Positions 18,341 to 26,555 of a stretch of 64,000 bases of DNA are shown one piece after another. Source of the stretch: Oxalicibacterium solurbis (GTDB lineage: Bacteria; Pseudomonadota; Gammaproteobacteria; Burkholderiales; Burkholderiaceae_D). A program made the position numbers and the translations under genes. Numbering within the stretch: the first letter of the stretch is position 1; each line of letters opens with the position of its first letter. Under the pieces are notes generated by a model. It ran no database searches. It was not told where the DNA came from and saw only the letters and a list, made by a program, of their open reading frames with translations. Location: positions 558,001 to 622,000 of the forward strand of contig NZ_BMDP01000001.1 in the NCBI RefSeq assembly GCF_014635845.1. The letters run 5' to 3'.

Positions 18341-18823
18341 TTACTTCACGTCCTTGCCAGCCTCGGCCGGCACTTCCGTCGCCAGAAACTTGCGCAGCAA
18401 GGTCTTCAACAAGGCCACTTCCTCGGCGCTGAAATCGACGAAATTCCTGCTCAGCACCGCGCCGTACAGATTCGGCAGTTGATCGGCCAGCTTGTTGCCC
18501 TCGTCCGACAGCTTCAGATTGATGACGCGGCGATCGTCGCTGCACGGCATGCGCACGATCAGGCCGCGCTTTTCCAGCCGGTCCAGCATGCGTGTGATCG
18601 ATGCGGAATCGATGTAAAGCTCGCGCGCCAGTTCGGCTGCGGTCGAATAATGTCCGGAATGCAACATCAGGACGATGCTGCCTTGCGCATGCGTGATGTC
18701 ATGCGACGCCAGCACGATATCGACGGCCTTGGCCAGCTTGATCTGCGAGCGCTTCAGCAGGTAGCCGACGCTTTCATCCACGCACCAGGCCCCGGAGGGA
18801 AACATTTTCTTGAAATCGGTCAT
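18341..18823 (-). CDS. MarR-family transcriptional regulator
   Basis: 160-residue winged-helix repressor. The winged-helix region is recognisable from STAAELARELYIDSASITRMLDRLEKRGLI and the wing SDDRRVINLKLSDEG (parts quoted). I chose the MTDFKKMF start because AAGG lies upstream; nine codons of extra frame precede it. The gene heads the efflux operon and has a perfect inverted repeat about 30-50 bases upstream, so autorepression with release by phenolic or drug-like ligands is the natural model. Confidence 0.92.
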   Translation of the reverse strand: MTDFKKMFPSGAWCVDESVGYLLKRSQIKLAKAVDIVLASHDITHAQGSIVLMLHSGHYSTAAELARELYIDSASITRMLDRLEKRGLIVRMPCSDDRRVINLKLSDEGNKLADQLPNLYGAVLSRNFVDFSAEEVALLKTLLRKFLATEVPAEAGKDVK

Positions 18824-18852
18824 GATATTTGCCTTATCAATAACTACCATGC

Positions 18853-18876
18853 CAGTAATTACCTGAGCAATTACTG
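18853..18876 (-). promoter_or_regulatory. Probable MarR operator
   Basis: CAGTAATT (18853-18860) and AATTACTG (18869-18876) are perfect 8-bp inverted arms around an 8-base spacer, 30 bases upstream of the marR start. MarR dimers bind palindromes of this size, so this is the likely autoregulatory site for the efflux cassette. Confidence 0.6.
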
Positions 18877-19037
18877 CTTAGGCAGCAATATAGCAGCTTT
18901 TCCGGATTTGCACAGGCCGATGCCGAAAAGTGCGGCAATTTCGCTACGACCGGACAGCCGCAGGAACATTTCCGTTCACCTGCCCTCAACAAAAAGAGAA
19001 CCGCAATCGACGCGCTGCAGAACACACGGAGACCGCC

Positions 19038-20015
19038 ATGGCATCACCTACGTCGACACGTACCGGCATTTCGGGCTGGCGCTACGCCGGCTGGCGCAAT
19101 GCCTTCTATCCGCCGCAATTGCCGCAAGCGCATGAACTCGCCTTTGCATCGCGCGCATTGCAGACGATAGAAATCAACGGCTCCCACTACGCATTGCAGA
19201 CGCCGGCCAGCTATCAGTCCTGGTATGCGGTCACACCGCCGCATTTCATGTTCAGCGTGAAGGCGCCGCGCTTCGTGACGCATATCCTGCGGCTGCGCGG
19301 CGAACGGTCGGCGACGGCGATCGCCAACTTCCTCGCTTCCGGCCTTTTCAACCTGCGCGAGAAGCTGGGCCCCATCCTGTGGCAGTTTCCGCCCAGCCTG
19401 CGCTTCGATCCCGACTTGTTCGAAGCCTTCCTGCAAGGATTGCCGCACGACACCGAAACCGCCGTCGAAGTCGCGAAGCATCACGACGCACACATCAAGC
19501 ATGTCTGCCTGAAAACCGATCGCAAGCGCCCGCTGCATCACGCCATCGAAATCCGCCATCCGAGTTTTTGCGACGAAACGTTCATTCAGATGCTGCGCAA
19601 ATACCGCGCCGCATTGGTGTTTTCCGATTCGACGGCGAACTGGCCTTATGCCGAAGACGTCACCGCCGATTTCATCTACATGCGGCTGCACGGCACCGAA
19701 ACGCTGTACAGCGGCGCCTATTCCGACAACGCACTCGATTGCTGGGCCAAACGCATCAGGACATGGGAAAACGGCAGCGAACCGCGCGATGCACAGCGCA
19801 TCGCAGGCGCACCGTCATGCAGAAAGGCAGCAAAGAAACCGCGCGACGTCTTCTGCTACTTCGATAACGACCAGAAGGTACGCGCTCCTTTCGATGCCGC
19901 ACGACTGGCAAGCCGCCTGCGCGGCAGCGCGGTGGAAAACGACATGAAGGGATTGCAGCATTCGCTGTGGAATGCCGCCGAAGTCAGCGACCTGCTGACA
20001 AAGAAACGGCGCTGA
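19038..20015 (+). CDS. DUF72 domain protein (YecE-like)
   Basis: 325-residue TIM-barrel-like protein of the DUF72/YecE family, biochemical role not established. Recognisable features are TGISGWRYAGWRNAFYPPQL at the start, the EINGSHYALQTPASYQSW segment, FSVKAPRFVTH, and the ending region DVFCYFDNDQKVRAPFDA. The start at ATG 19038 has CGGAGA upstream. It is convergent with nrdR; a 3 x 16-bp repeat sits between them in place of an obvious terminator. Confidence 0.9.
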   Translation: MASPTSTRTGISGWRYAGWRNAFYPPQLPQAHELAFASRALQTIEINGSHYALQTPASYQSWYAVTPPHFMFSVKAPRFVTHILRLRGERSATAIANFLASGLFNLREKLGPILWQFPPSLRFDPDLFEAFLQGLPHDTETAVEVAKHHDAHIKHVCLKTDRKRPLHHAIEIRHPSFCDETFIQMLRKYRAALVFSDSTANWPYAEDVTADFIYMRLHGTETLYSGAYSDNALDCWAKRIRTWENGSEPRDAQRIAGAPSCRKAAKKPRDVFCYFDNDQKVRAPFDAARLASRLRGSAVENDMKGLQHSLWNAAEVSDLLTKKRR

Positions 20016-20032
20016 AGACAGAGCCGATCATC

Positions 20033-20080
20033 GTTGATTGAAACCGTTGTTGATTGAAACCGTTGTTGATTGAAACCGTT
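20033..20080. repeat. Perfect 3 x 16-bp tandem repeat
   Basis: GTTGATTGAAACCGTT occurs three times head to tail at 20033-20048, 20049-20064 and 20065-20080 without a mismatch. It is intergenic between the convergent DUF72 and nrdR genes. There are no spacers, so it is not a CRISPR array. Confidence 0.95.
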
Positions 20081-20102
20081 TCGCAGGTTCCGAACGCTCC
20101 CG

Positions 20103-20576
20103 TCAGGACGGCGACTTCGGCTTGCGTTCGCTGCCGATCTCGGCAATTGCATCCTGGAATTCGGCCACGTCCTCGAAGCTCTTGTAGACCGATGCAAAGC
20201 GGATGTAGGCCACTTTGTCCAATCGCTGCAGTTCGCGCATCACCAGTTCGCCGATCTGGCCGGACAACACCTCGCGCGCGCCGCTGGACAGCAGCTTCTG
20301 CTCGATGCGATGAATGGCGGCATCGACCGCCTCGGCCGGCACCGGCCGCTTGCGCAATGCCAGCTGCAGGCTTCCGCGCAACTTTCCCGGATCGAAATCG
20401 ATGCGGCTGCCGTTTTTCTTGACGACCACCGGCATCGTCAGCTCGACGCGCTCGTAAGTCGTGAAACGCTTGTCGCACTGTGCGCAACGGCGGCGGCGGC
20501 GAATGCTGTCGCCCTCCTCCGATACGCGCGTATCGAGAACCTGGGTATCTTCGCTCTGGCAAAAAGGGCACTTCAT
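20103..20576 (-). CDS. nrdR: Transcriptional repressor NrdR
   Basis: 157-residue repressor of ribonucleotide reductase genes. The N-terminal zinc ribbon uses C3, C6, C31 and C34 (MKCPFC, CAQC); the ATP-cone domain follows (about 46-136), starting [19 protein letters not shown]. It binds NrdR boxes when loaded with dATP/ATP. The ATG at 20574-20576 is supported by the conserved MKCPFC start and an upstream AAGGTGGG. Downstream of glyA on the same strand, a common pairing in betaproteobacteria; a hairpin lies between them. Confidence 0.96.
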   Translation of the reverse strand: MKCPFCQSEDTQVLDTRVSEEGDSIRRRRRCAQCDKRFTTYERVELTMPVVVKKNGSRIDFDPGKLRGSLQLALRKRPVPAEAVDAAIHRIEQKLLSSGAREVLSGQIGELVMRELQRLDKVAYIRFASVYKSFEDVAEFQDAIAEIGSERKPKSPS

Positions 20577-20638
20577 GGCAACCCACCTTGAGGTATCACA
20601 CCACGATCGACGAGGGCGTACTCCCTCGACCATCCCAA

Positions 20639-20674
20639 AATGGCCTTGCCGAACACCGTTCGCACAAGGCCATT
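20639..20674 (-). terminator. Two-tier hairpin between glyA and nrdR
   Basis: Outer arms AATGGCCTTG (20639-20648) and CAAGGCCATT (20665-20674) enclose an inner stem CGAAC/GTTCG (20650-20654 and 20658-20662). On the minus strand it is followed by only a short TT run, so it is more likely a partial terminator or stabiliser that lowers nrdR expression relative to glyA. Confidence 0.5.
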
Positions 20675-20720
20675 CCTTACTGCTGCTGATGCGATGCGCC
20701 AGGCATCGCGTACTGCTTCG

Positions 20721-21965
20721 TCAACCGTACACCGGGAAAGCGTCGGTCAGCTTCTGGACCTCGGCTTTCACACGTGCGATCGTCGCTTCGTCGTTCGGAT
20801 TGTCCAGCACATCGGCGATCAGGTCGCCGACCTTGGTCGCTTCCGCTTCCTTGAAGCCACGCGTCGTCATCGCGGGGCTGCCGAGGCGGATGCCGGAAGT
20901 AACGAACGGTTTTTCCGGATCGTTCGGGATCGCATTCTTGTTGCAGGTGATGTGCGCACGACCGAGCAAGGCTTCCGCATCCTTGCCGGTGATCTTCTTC
21001 GCGCGCAGGTCGACCAGCATCACGTGCGCTTCGGTGCGATGTGACACGATGCGCAAACCGCGCGCGATCAATGCCTTCGCCAACGCATCTGCATTCTTCA
21101 CGACTTGCTGCTGGTACGTCTTGAATTCCGGCGCCAGCGCTTCCTTGAACGCAGTCGCCTTGCCGGCGATCACGTGCATCAGCGGACCGCCCTGCAGGCC
21201 GGGGAAGATCGCCGAATTGATGATCTTCTCGTGCTCGGCCTTCATCAGGATGAAGCCGCCGCGCGGGCCGCGCAGCGATTTGTGCGTAGTCGACGTGACG
21301 AAGTCGGCGAACGGCACCGGGTTCGGATATTCGCCGGCGGCGATCAGGCCGGCATAGTGCGCCATGTCGACCATGAAGTAGGCGCCGATTTCCTTGGCAA
21401 CCTTCGCGAAGCGCTCGAAGTCGATGCGCAGCGCGTAAGCCGATGCACCGGCGATGATCAGCTTCGGCTTGTGCTCGCGCGCCAGACGTTCCATCTGCTC
21501 GTAATCGATTTCTTCCTTGTCGTTCAAGCCGTAGGAGACGACGTTGAACCACTTGCCCGACATGTTCAGTGCCATGCCGTGCGTCAGGTGGCCGCCTTCG
21601 GCCAGCGACATGCCCATGATGGTATCGCCCGGCTTCAGCACAGCGAGGAACACACCCTGGTTCGCCTGCGAACCCGAGTTCGGTTGCACGTTGGCAGCTT
21701 CTGCGCCATAGAGTTGCTTGACGCGATCGATCGCCAGCTGCTCGACGATGTCCACGTATTCGCAACCGCCGTAGTAGCGCTTGCCCGGATAACCTTCCGC
21801 ATACTTGTTGGTCAACTGCGAACCTTGCGCCTCCATCACGGCCGGCGACGTATAGTTCTCCGACGCAATCAGTTCGATGTGCTGCTGCTGGCGGGTATTT
21901 TCCTTCTGGATCGCATCCCACAATTCCGCATCGACTTTCGCGAGGGTTTGGTCTTTCGAAAACAT
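20721..21965 (-). CDS. glyA: Serine hydroxymethyltransferase
   Basis: 414-residue PLP enzyme interconverting serine plus tetrahydrofolate and glycine plus methylene-THF, the main one-carbon source. The N terminus [23 protein letters not shown] and the PLP lysine K229 in [14 protein letters not shown] are all in place. The longer upstream frame is non-conserved. It is followed by nrdR, so one-carbon supply and dNTP regulation are in one unit. Confidence 0.97.
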   Translation of the reverse strand: MFSKDQTLAKVDAELWDAIQKENTRQQQHIELIASENYTSPAVMEAQGSQLTNKYAEGYPGKRYYGGCEYVDIVEQLAIDRVKQLYGAEAANVQPNSGSQANQGVFLAVLKPGDTIMGMSLAEGGHLTHGMALNMSGKWFNVVSYGLNDKEEIDYEQMERLAREHKPKLIIAGASAYALRIDFERFAKVAKEIGAYFMVDMAHYAGLIAAGEYPNPVPFADFVTSTTHKSLRGPRGGFILMKAEHEKIINSAIFPGLQGGPLMHVIAGKATAFKEALAPEFKTYQQQVVKNADALAKALIARGLRIVSHRTEAHVMLVDLRAKKITGKDAEALLGRAHITCNKNAIPNDPEKPFVTSGIRLGSPAMTTRGFKEAEATKVGDLIADVLDNPNDEATIARVKAEVQKLTDAFPVYG

Positions 21966-22319
21966 GCAATGACTCCAATCGTTCAAAATGGTCCGAGACG
22001 CGACCGAGGGCGCGTACAATGGACAGCGACACAATGCTGACGGATCGAGTGAGGGACGGACAACATGCGACAGCCTCAGTCTTGCCTGCCATTCGGCTGC
22101 CCAGGCGCACGGCGGATCTGATCTCACGCTTCACGGTGTGCTTCCACCTTTTCGGTGCGATCTTCCGGCAACATTCGGGAAAATCGACCGATTTTCGCCA
22201 GTTACGTGAGACGAAATGGTGCAAGGATTCTACGGGAAGGCCGTCCGTTCAGCAAGTCGCCGCCCGCCGGAAACCAGGCCTGGACGGCCGTCGGCAAATA
22301 GCGTTTCGAGAGATGCAAA
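21966..22319. promoter_or_regulatory. glyA / haemoglobin divergent intergenic region
   Basis: About 354 bases with no credible gene. The most distinct element is a perfect inverted repeat GAAAATCG (22179-22186) and CGATTTTC (22189-22196) with a two-base spacer. On the minus strand the glyA transcript could have a long leader from here. I looked for a glycine or tetrahydrofolate riboswitch and did not find one I could support. The haemoglobin gene begins right at the right edge. Confidence 0.4.
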
Positions 22320-22724
22320 ATGATTTCACCTGAACTCTGCACGGACGAGGAAGTCGCCGATTTCGTCCGCAAGTTTTACGCCAAGGTCCGGCGCGACGAC
22401 CTGATCGGCCCGATCTTCAATGCGCGCATCGAGGATTGGGACCATCACCTCGCGCTGCTGACCGATTTCTGGACTTCCATCCTGCGCGGCACCGGCCGCT
22501 ATTCGGGCACGCCGATGCAGAAGCACGTCGCATTGCCCGAGCTGAGCCCCGCGATGTTCGAGCGCTGGCTGTCGCTGTTCGACGAAACGCTGGCGGCACA
22601 ACCCAATGCAGCGCTGCGCGAACGCGCCAAAGGAGCGGCACAACGCATTGCGCAAAGCCTGTGGTACGCGTGGCAGATGGGCAATCGTCCGGACAAACTG
22701 CCTACCGATCTGCCGCGCACCTGA
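22320..22724 (+). CDS. Group III truncated haemoglobin
   Basis: 134-residue 2-on-2 globin. Likely haem contacts by family alignment are tyrosine B10 (Y20), distal His region (HH42-43), proximal His H69 in PMQKHVAL, and W83 in FERWLSLF. The motif FWTSILRGTGRYSGTPM is typical of group III (class P) bacterial globins. Relatives such as Campylobacter Ctb are linked to oxygen or NO handling. Upstream, it is divergent from glyA; 136 bases downstream is exonuclease III. Confidence 0.9.
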   Translation: MISPELCTDEEVADFVRKFYAKVRRDDLIGPIFNARIEDWDHHLALLTDFWTSILRGTGRYSGTPMQKHVALPELSPAMFERWLSLFDETLAAQPNAALRERAKGAAQRIAQSLWYAWQMGNRPDKLPTDLPRT

Positions 22725-22860
22725 AACCGCGCTCTGCAACGCCGGATCGCCCCGCATTCCAATAAAATCGGCAACTGCCCGTCGGCCCCGGATAACCGGA
22801 CGATACGACACACACGATACGCATCCGCAAGCATTTGAAAAACAAGGAATTCTCCATCAC

Positions 22861-23625
22861 ATGAAGATTGCCACCTGGAACGTCAACTCCCTCAAGGTCC
22901 GCCTGCCGCACGTCCTCAAATGGCTGGAAGAAAATCCGGTCGACATCCTGTGCCTGCAGGAACTCAAGCTCACCGACGACAAATTCCCGCTCGCCGAAAT
23001 CGAGGCTGCCGGCTATCACGCTGTCTTCTCCGGCCAGAAGACCTATAACGGTGTTGCCATCCTGTCGCGTCATCCGATTGCCGACGTGGTGAAGAACAAC
23101 CCGCTGTTCCCGGACGATCATCAACGCATCATCGCCGCGACCATCGAAGGGATGCGCATCGTTTGCGTCTACATCCCGAACGGCCAGTCGCTGGATTCGG
23201 AAAAATTCACCTACAAGATGCAATGGCTGAAGGCGTTGCACGACTGGCTGAAAGTCGAATGCGAGAAGCATCCGCAACTGGCGCTGCTGGGCGACTACAA
23301 CATCGCGCCGGAAGATCGCGACGTCTGCGATCCTGCAGCATGGGAAGGACAGACGCACGTATCCGAACCGGAACGCAACGCCTTCCGCGATCTGCTGTCG
23401 CTGGAGATGAAGGATGCCTTCCGCATGTTCGAGCAGCCGGAAAAGCTCTACAGCTGGTGGGACTACCGCCAGATGGCCTTCCGCCGCAACATGGGCTTGC
23501 GCATCGATCACATTCTGCTGACGCAGCCGCTGGCGGCACGCTGTACCGCCTGCGTAATCGACAAGGTACCCCGCAAATGGGAACAGCCTTCCGACCATGC
23601 ACCGGTGATCGCAACCATTCAATAA
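22861..23625 (+). CDS. xth: Exodeoxyribonuclease III
   Basis: 254-residue AP endonuclease/3'-5' exonuclease of base-excision repair. Motifs: TWNVNSLKVRLPH at the N terminus, metal-binding E34 in CLQELKLTD, GDYNIAPEDRDV in the middle, and the C-terminal PSDHAPV with the catalytic His. The ATG of MKIATWN is strongly conserved; longer frames come from the globin region. Monocistronic or weakly linked to the Pqi operon, which starts 25 bases later. Confidence 0.96.
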   Translation: MKIATWNVNSLKVRLPHVLKWLEENPVDILCLQELKLTDDKFPLAEIEAAGYHAVFSGQKTYNGVAILSRHPIADVVKNNPLFPDDHQRIIAATIEGMRIVCVYIPNGQSLDSEKFTYKMQWLKALHDWLKVECEKHPQLALLGDYNIAPEDRDVCDPAAWEGQTHVSEPERNAFRDLLSLEMKDAFRMFEQPEKLYSWWDYRQMAFRRNMGLRIDHILLTQPLAARCTACVIDKVPRKWEQPSDHAPVIATIQ

Positions 23626-23650
23626 ACAGGCACCGCTCCGCAACGGCATC

Positions 23651-24280
23651 ATGAAAAGCTTTCCCGACCTGATCGTTTGCGAACATTGCGATAGCGTGTA
23701 CCGGCGCAGACATCTGGCGCCGACGGAGGTCGCTCGTTGTGCGCGGTGCGCGGCGGTGCTCTATCGCGCGAACCGTCTCACCGTCGACCGGTGGCTGGCG
23801 CTTACCGTCGCCGCAGCCATCGTATTCGTGATCGCCAATGCATACCCGGTGGTCCGCATCAGCCTGCAAGGACAGCACAACGAAGCCACACTGTGGCAGT
23901 CGGCCGCCGCGCTGGCGCACGGGCCAATTGCCCTCATTGCCGTGCCGACCGCGCTATCCATTATCGTGGTGCCGTTCATGCAGATAAGCCTGCTGGCATG
24001 GGTGCTGGGCTATGCCCGCATTGGCCGCCGTGCACCGGGCTTTGCGCAGGCGATGCGGATGCTGGTTACGCTGCGGCCGTGGAGCATGATCGAAGTCGGC
24101 CTGCTCGGCATCCTGGTGGCCATCATCAAGCTTTCCAGTTTTCTGCAAGTGGCGCCGGGCGCCGGCATCTGGGCCACGGCCGGGCTGATGATACTCATCA
24201 CGCTGATCGCCAACCGCGATATCCACTGGCTGTGGGAATTGACCGAACACAAGCCTTTCCGCCATGAGGCTCGCGCATGA
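23651..24280 (+). CDS. pqiA1: PqiA-type membrane protein, first half
   Basis: 209-residue inner-membrane protein with one PqiA domain: a zinc-ribbon-like N terminus with CxxC pairs (C10/C13 in CEHC, C30/C33 in CARC) and about four transmembrane spans. In E. coli PqiA has two such domains in one chain; here they are two adjacent genes. Together with PqiB (MCE) and PqiC it belongs to an envelope lipid-transport system. It overlaps the next gene by four bases (ATGA). Confidence 0.88.
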   Translation: MKSFPDLIVCEHCDSVYRRRHLAPTEVARCARCAAVLYRANRLTVDRWLALTVAAAIVFVIANAYPVVRISLQGQHNEATLWQSAAALAHGPIALIAVPTALSIIVVPFMQISLLAWVLGYARIGRRAPGFAQAMRMLVTLRPWSMIEVGLLGILVAIIKLSSFLQVAPGAGIWATAGLMILITLIANRDIHWLWELTEHKPFRHEARA

Positions 24281-24900
24281 ACGGCCCGCCCCGTGCACGC
24301 GAATTGGGCATCGTCGGCTGCCATGCCTGCGGGCTGGCCTGCGAGGATACGCTCGCCGAAACCGGACACGCCCGCTGCCCGCGTTGCGGAACGATGCTGC
24401 ATCGCCGCCGCCGCAACAGCCTCGCACGCGCCTGGGCCTTGCTGATCGCCGGCATAATCTTTTACATTCCGGCCAACGTATTGCCGGTCATGTACACCAG
24501 TTTGCTCGGCAGCGGCAGCGACAGTACCATCATGCGCGGTGTCATCGAGTTCTGGAAAACCGGTTCGTACGGCATCGCCCTGGTGATTTTCATCGCCAGC
24601 GTGGCAGTACCATGCACCAAATTCCTGGTTCTCGGCCTGCTGCTGACGACTGTCGGACGCCGCAGCCGCTGGGCCATGCGCGAACGCGCCAGACTTTACC
24701 GGCTGGTCGAACTGATCGGCTACTGGTCGATGCTCGATGTGCTGGTGGTGGCGGTCGTCGCGGCGCTGGTCAAGTTCCAGTTGCTGAGCGACATCGAGCC
24801 GCGCATCGGCATCCTTTTCTTCGGCATGGTGGTCATTCTCACCATGCTCTCGGCCATGCATTTTGATCCCCGCCTGATCTGGGACAGTGAGGAACAATGA
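24277..24900 (+). CDS. pqiA2: PqiA-type membrane protein, second half
   Basis: 207-residue second PqiA-domain protein. The zinc-ribbon-like start has C15, C18, C22, C34 and C37 (GCHACGLAC, CPRCGTM), then four spans. It overlaps both neighbours by four bases, so the Pqi set is translated as a coupled block. The two PqiA halves probably assemble to do the job of one double-domain PqiA; I infer this from the order and lengths. Confidence 0.88.
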   Translation: MNGPPRARELGIVGCHACGLACEDTLAETGHARCPRCGTMLHRRRRNSLARAWALLIAGIIFYIPANVLPVMYTSLLGSGSDSTIMRGVIEFWKTGSYGIALVIFIASVAVPCTKFLVLGLLLTTVGRRSRWAMRERARLYRLVELIGYWSMLDVLVVAVVAALVKFQLLSDIEPRIGILFFGMVVILTMLSAMHFDPRLIWDSEEQ

Positions 24901-26555
24901 GCGACACACCCGAACACGTATCCACTCCCGGCGATCCGCTGGTCACCCGCCACCGCTGGAGAATATCGCTGGTATGGCTGGTGCCGGCCGTGGCCGCCCT
25001 GATCGGGCTGTCGATGCTGCTGCACGCGTGGCTGTCGGCAGGACCGGAGATCACCATCGCGTTCCGCACCGCCACCGGGCTGGAAGCCGGCAAGACACCG
25101 GTCAAGTACAAGGACGTAACGGTAGGCGCGGTATCCGATATCGCGCTGAGCGACGATGGCTCTCACGTGATCGTCACGGTGTCGCTGGCCAAGAGTTCAG
25201 CGAGCCTGACACGCAAGGACACGCGCTTCTGGGTCGTGCGTCCGCGCATCGGCATCGGCGGCGTATCGGGTGTCGATACGCTGCTCTCCGGCGCCTATAT
25301 CGCGGTGGACGCCGGCACCGCCAAGGAATCGGCCAGATCGTTCACCGGACTCGAAACACCGCCCACGGTCATCAGCGGCACGCCCGGCAAGTCTTTCGTC
25401 CTGCATACCGAAGACCTGGGATCGCTGGACATCGGTTCGCCGATTTACTACCGGCGCATCCAGGTTGGCCGCGTGACGGCCTACAAGCTCGACGAAGACG
25501 GCAAACGCGTCAACGTGCAAATCTTCATCAACGCCCCCTATGACCGCTTCGTCACCGCCGACACGCGATTCTGGAATGCCAGCGGCGTGGACGTCTCGCT
25601 GGGTGCAGACGGGCTCAAGCTGAAGACGCAATCCATGACCACGATCGTCGCGGGAGGCATCGCCTTCGCCACGCCCGTACGCAGCCGGGGCGAAGCCGCT
25701 CCCGAACATGCGCAATTCACCCTGATGCAGGATCAGGCAAGCGCCATGGCGCCGCCGGACGGTCCGGCGCAGTACATCCAGTTGCGCTTCGATCAATCGC
25801 TGCGCGGCCTGTCCATCGGGGCGCCGGTGCAATTCTCCGGCGTGGATCTGGGCAAGGTCGTATCGATAAATCTGGACTACGATCCGGTCCGACGCCGCTT
25901 TCCCACCGTGGTCGGCATCGTCGTGTATCCGCAGCGCCTCGGCCGGGTGCTGGACAAACTGCCCAAGCTCGAAGGCGACCAGCAGCAACAGGCGGCCCGC
26001 TTCCTGCGCGGCATGGTCAAACACGGCCTGCGCGCGCAAGCCCGCTCAGGCAATCTGCTGACCAGGCAACTCTATATCTCGCTGGATTTCGTGCCCCATG
26101 CGCCGGAAGTGGCGTTCGACCTGTCCGCACGGCCGATTACGATCCCCACCGTCAACGGCAGCTTCGACCAATTGCAGGAACAGGTGGCCAGCATCGTCAG
26201 CAAGATCGAGAAGATGCCGCTCGACTCCATTGGACGCAATCTCGACACCACGCTGACGGACCTGAACCAGACCTTGAAGCAGATCAATGGGCAGGTGCTG
26301 CCCGAAACCACGCAAACCCTGCAACAGGCGCGACAGACACTCGGGACCGCGCAAGGCGCGCTGGCGACAGATGCGCCATTGCAGGAAAACCTGGGGCAGA
26401 CGCTTCAGGAAGTGCAGCGTGCCGCCCGCTCGTTGCGTACACTGACCGATATGCTCGGACGCCATCCGGAAGCGCTGCTGCGCGGACGTCCGGACGATGC
26501 TGCACCTGCAATCGAACCTTCCACGCCAATCACTTCGCAGGAGTCTTCGCGATGA
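24897..26555 (+). CDS. pqiB: MCE-domain protein PqiB
   Basis: 552-residue periplasmic tunnel protein anchored by one span (about 22-42). Three MCE (MlaD) domains are visible: starting near ITIAFRTATGLEAGKTPVKYKDV, HTEDLGSLDIGSPIYYRRIQVG and QLRFDQSLRGLSIGAPVQFSGVDLG (quoted in part). The C terminus (about 425-530) is helical and likely coiled coil, as in E. coli PqiB where hexamers make a syringe-like lipid conduit. Length matches PqiB rather than the seven-MCE YebT/LetB. Confidence 0.94.
   Translation: MSDTPEHVSTPGDPLVTRHRWRISLVWLVPAVAALIGLSMLLHAWLSAGPEITIAFRTATGLEAGKTPVKYKDVTVGAVSDIALSDDGSHVIVTVSLAKSSASLTRKDTRFWVVRPRIGIGGVSGVDTLLSGAYIAVDAGTAKESARSFTGLETPPTVISGTPGKSFVLHTEDLGSLDIGSPIYYRRIQVGRVTAYKLDEDGKRVNVQIFINAPYDRFVTADTRFWNASGVDVSLGADGLKLKTQSMTTIVAGGIAFATPVRSRGEAAPEHAQFTLMQDQASAMAPPDGPAQYIQLRFDQSLRGLSIGAPVQFSGVDLGKVVSINLDYDPVRRRFPTVVGIVVYPQRLGRVLDKLPKLEGDQQQQAARFLRGMVKHGLRAQARSGNLLTRQLYISLDFVPHAPEVAFDLSARPITIPTVNGSFDQLQEQVASIVSKIEKMPLDSIGRNLDTTLTDLNQTLKQINGQVLPETTQTLQQARQTLGTAQGALATDAPLQENLGQTLQEVQRAARSLRTLTDMLGRHPEALLRGRPDDAAPAIEPSTPITSQESSR

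Noticed and set aside
20033-20080. Short CRISPR array
   Set aside because: The minus-strand unit ends in a GTTTCAATC-like string reminiscent of CRISPR repeats, but units are 16 bp, directly abutting, with no spacers and no cas genes.
21966-22319. Glycine or tetrahydrofolate riboswitch before glyA
   Set aside because: A GCACCGAA-like string is present on the minus strand, but the rest of the conserved core is not recognisable by eye; a covariance-model search would be needed.
24277-24280. Frameshift splitting a single pqiA
   Set aside because: Each half has its own start, zinc-ribbon-like Cys pairs and stop, and the ATGA overlap is the same as at the pqiB and pqiC junctions.
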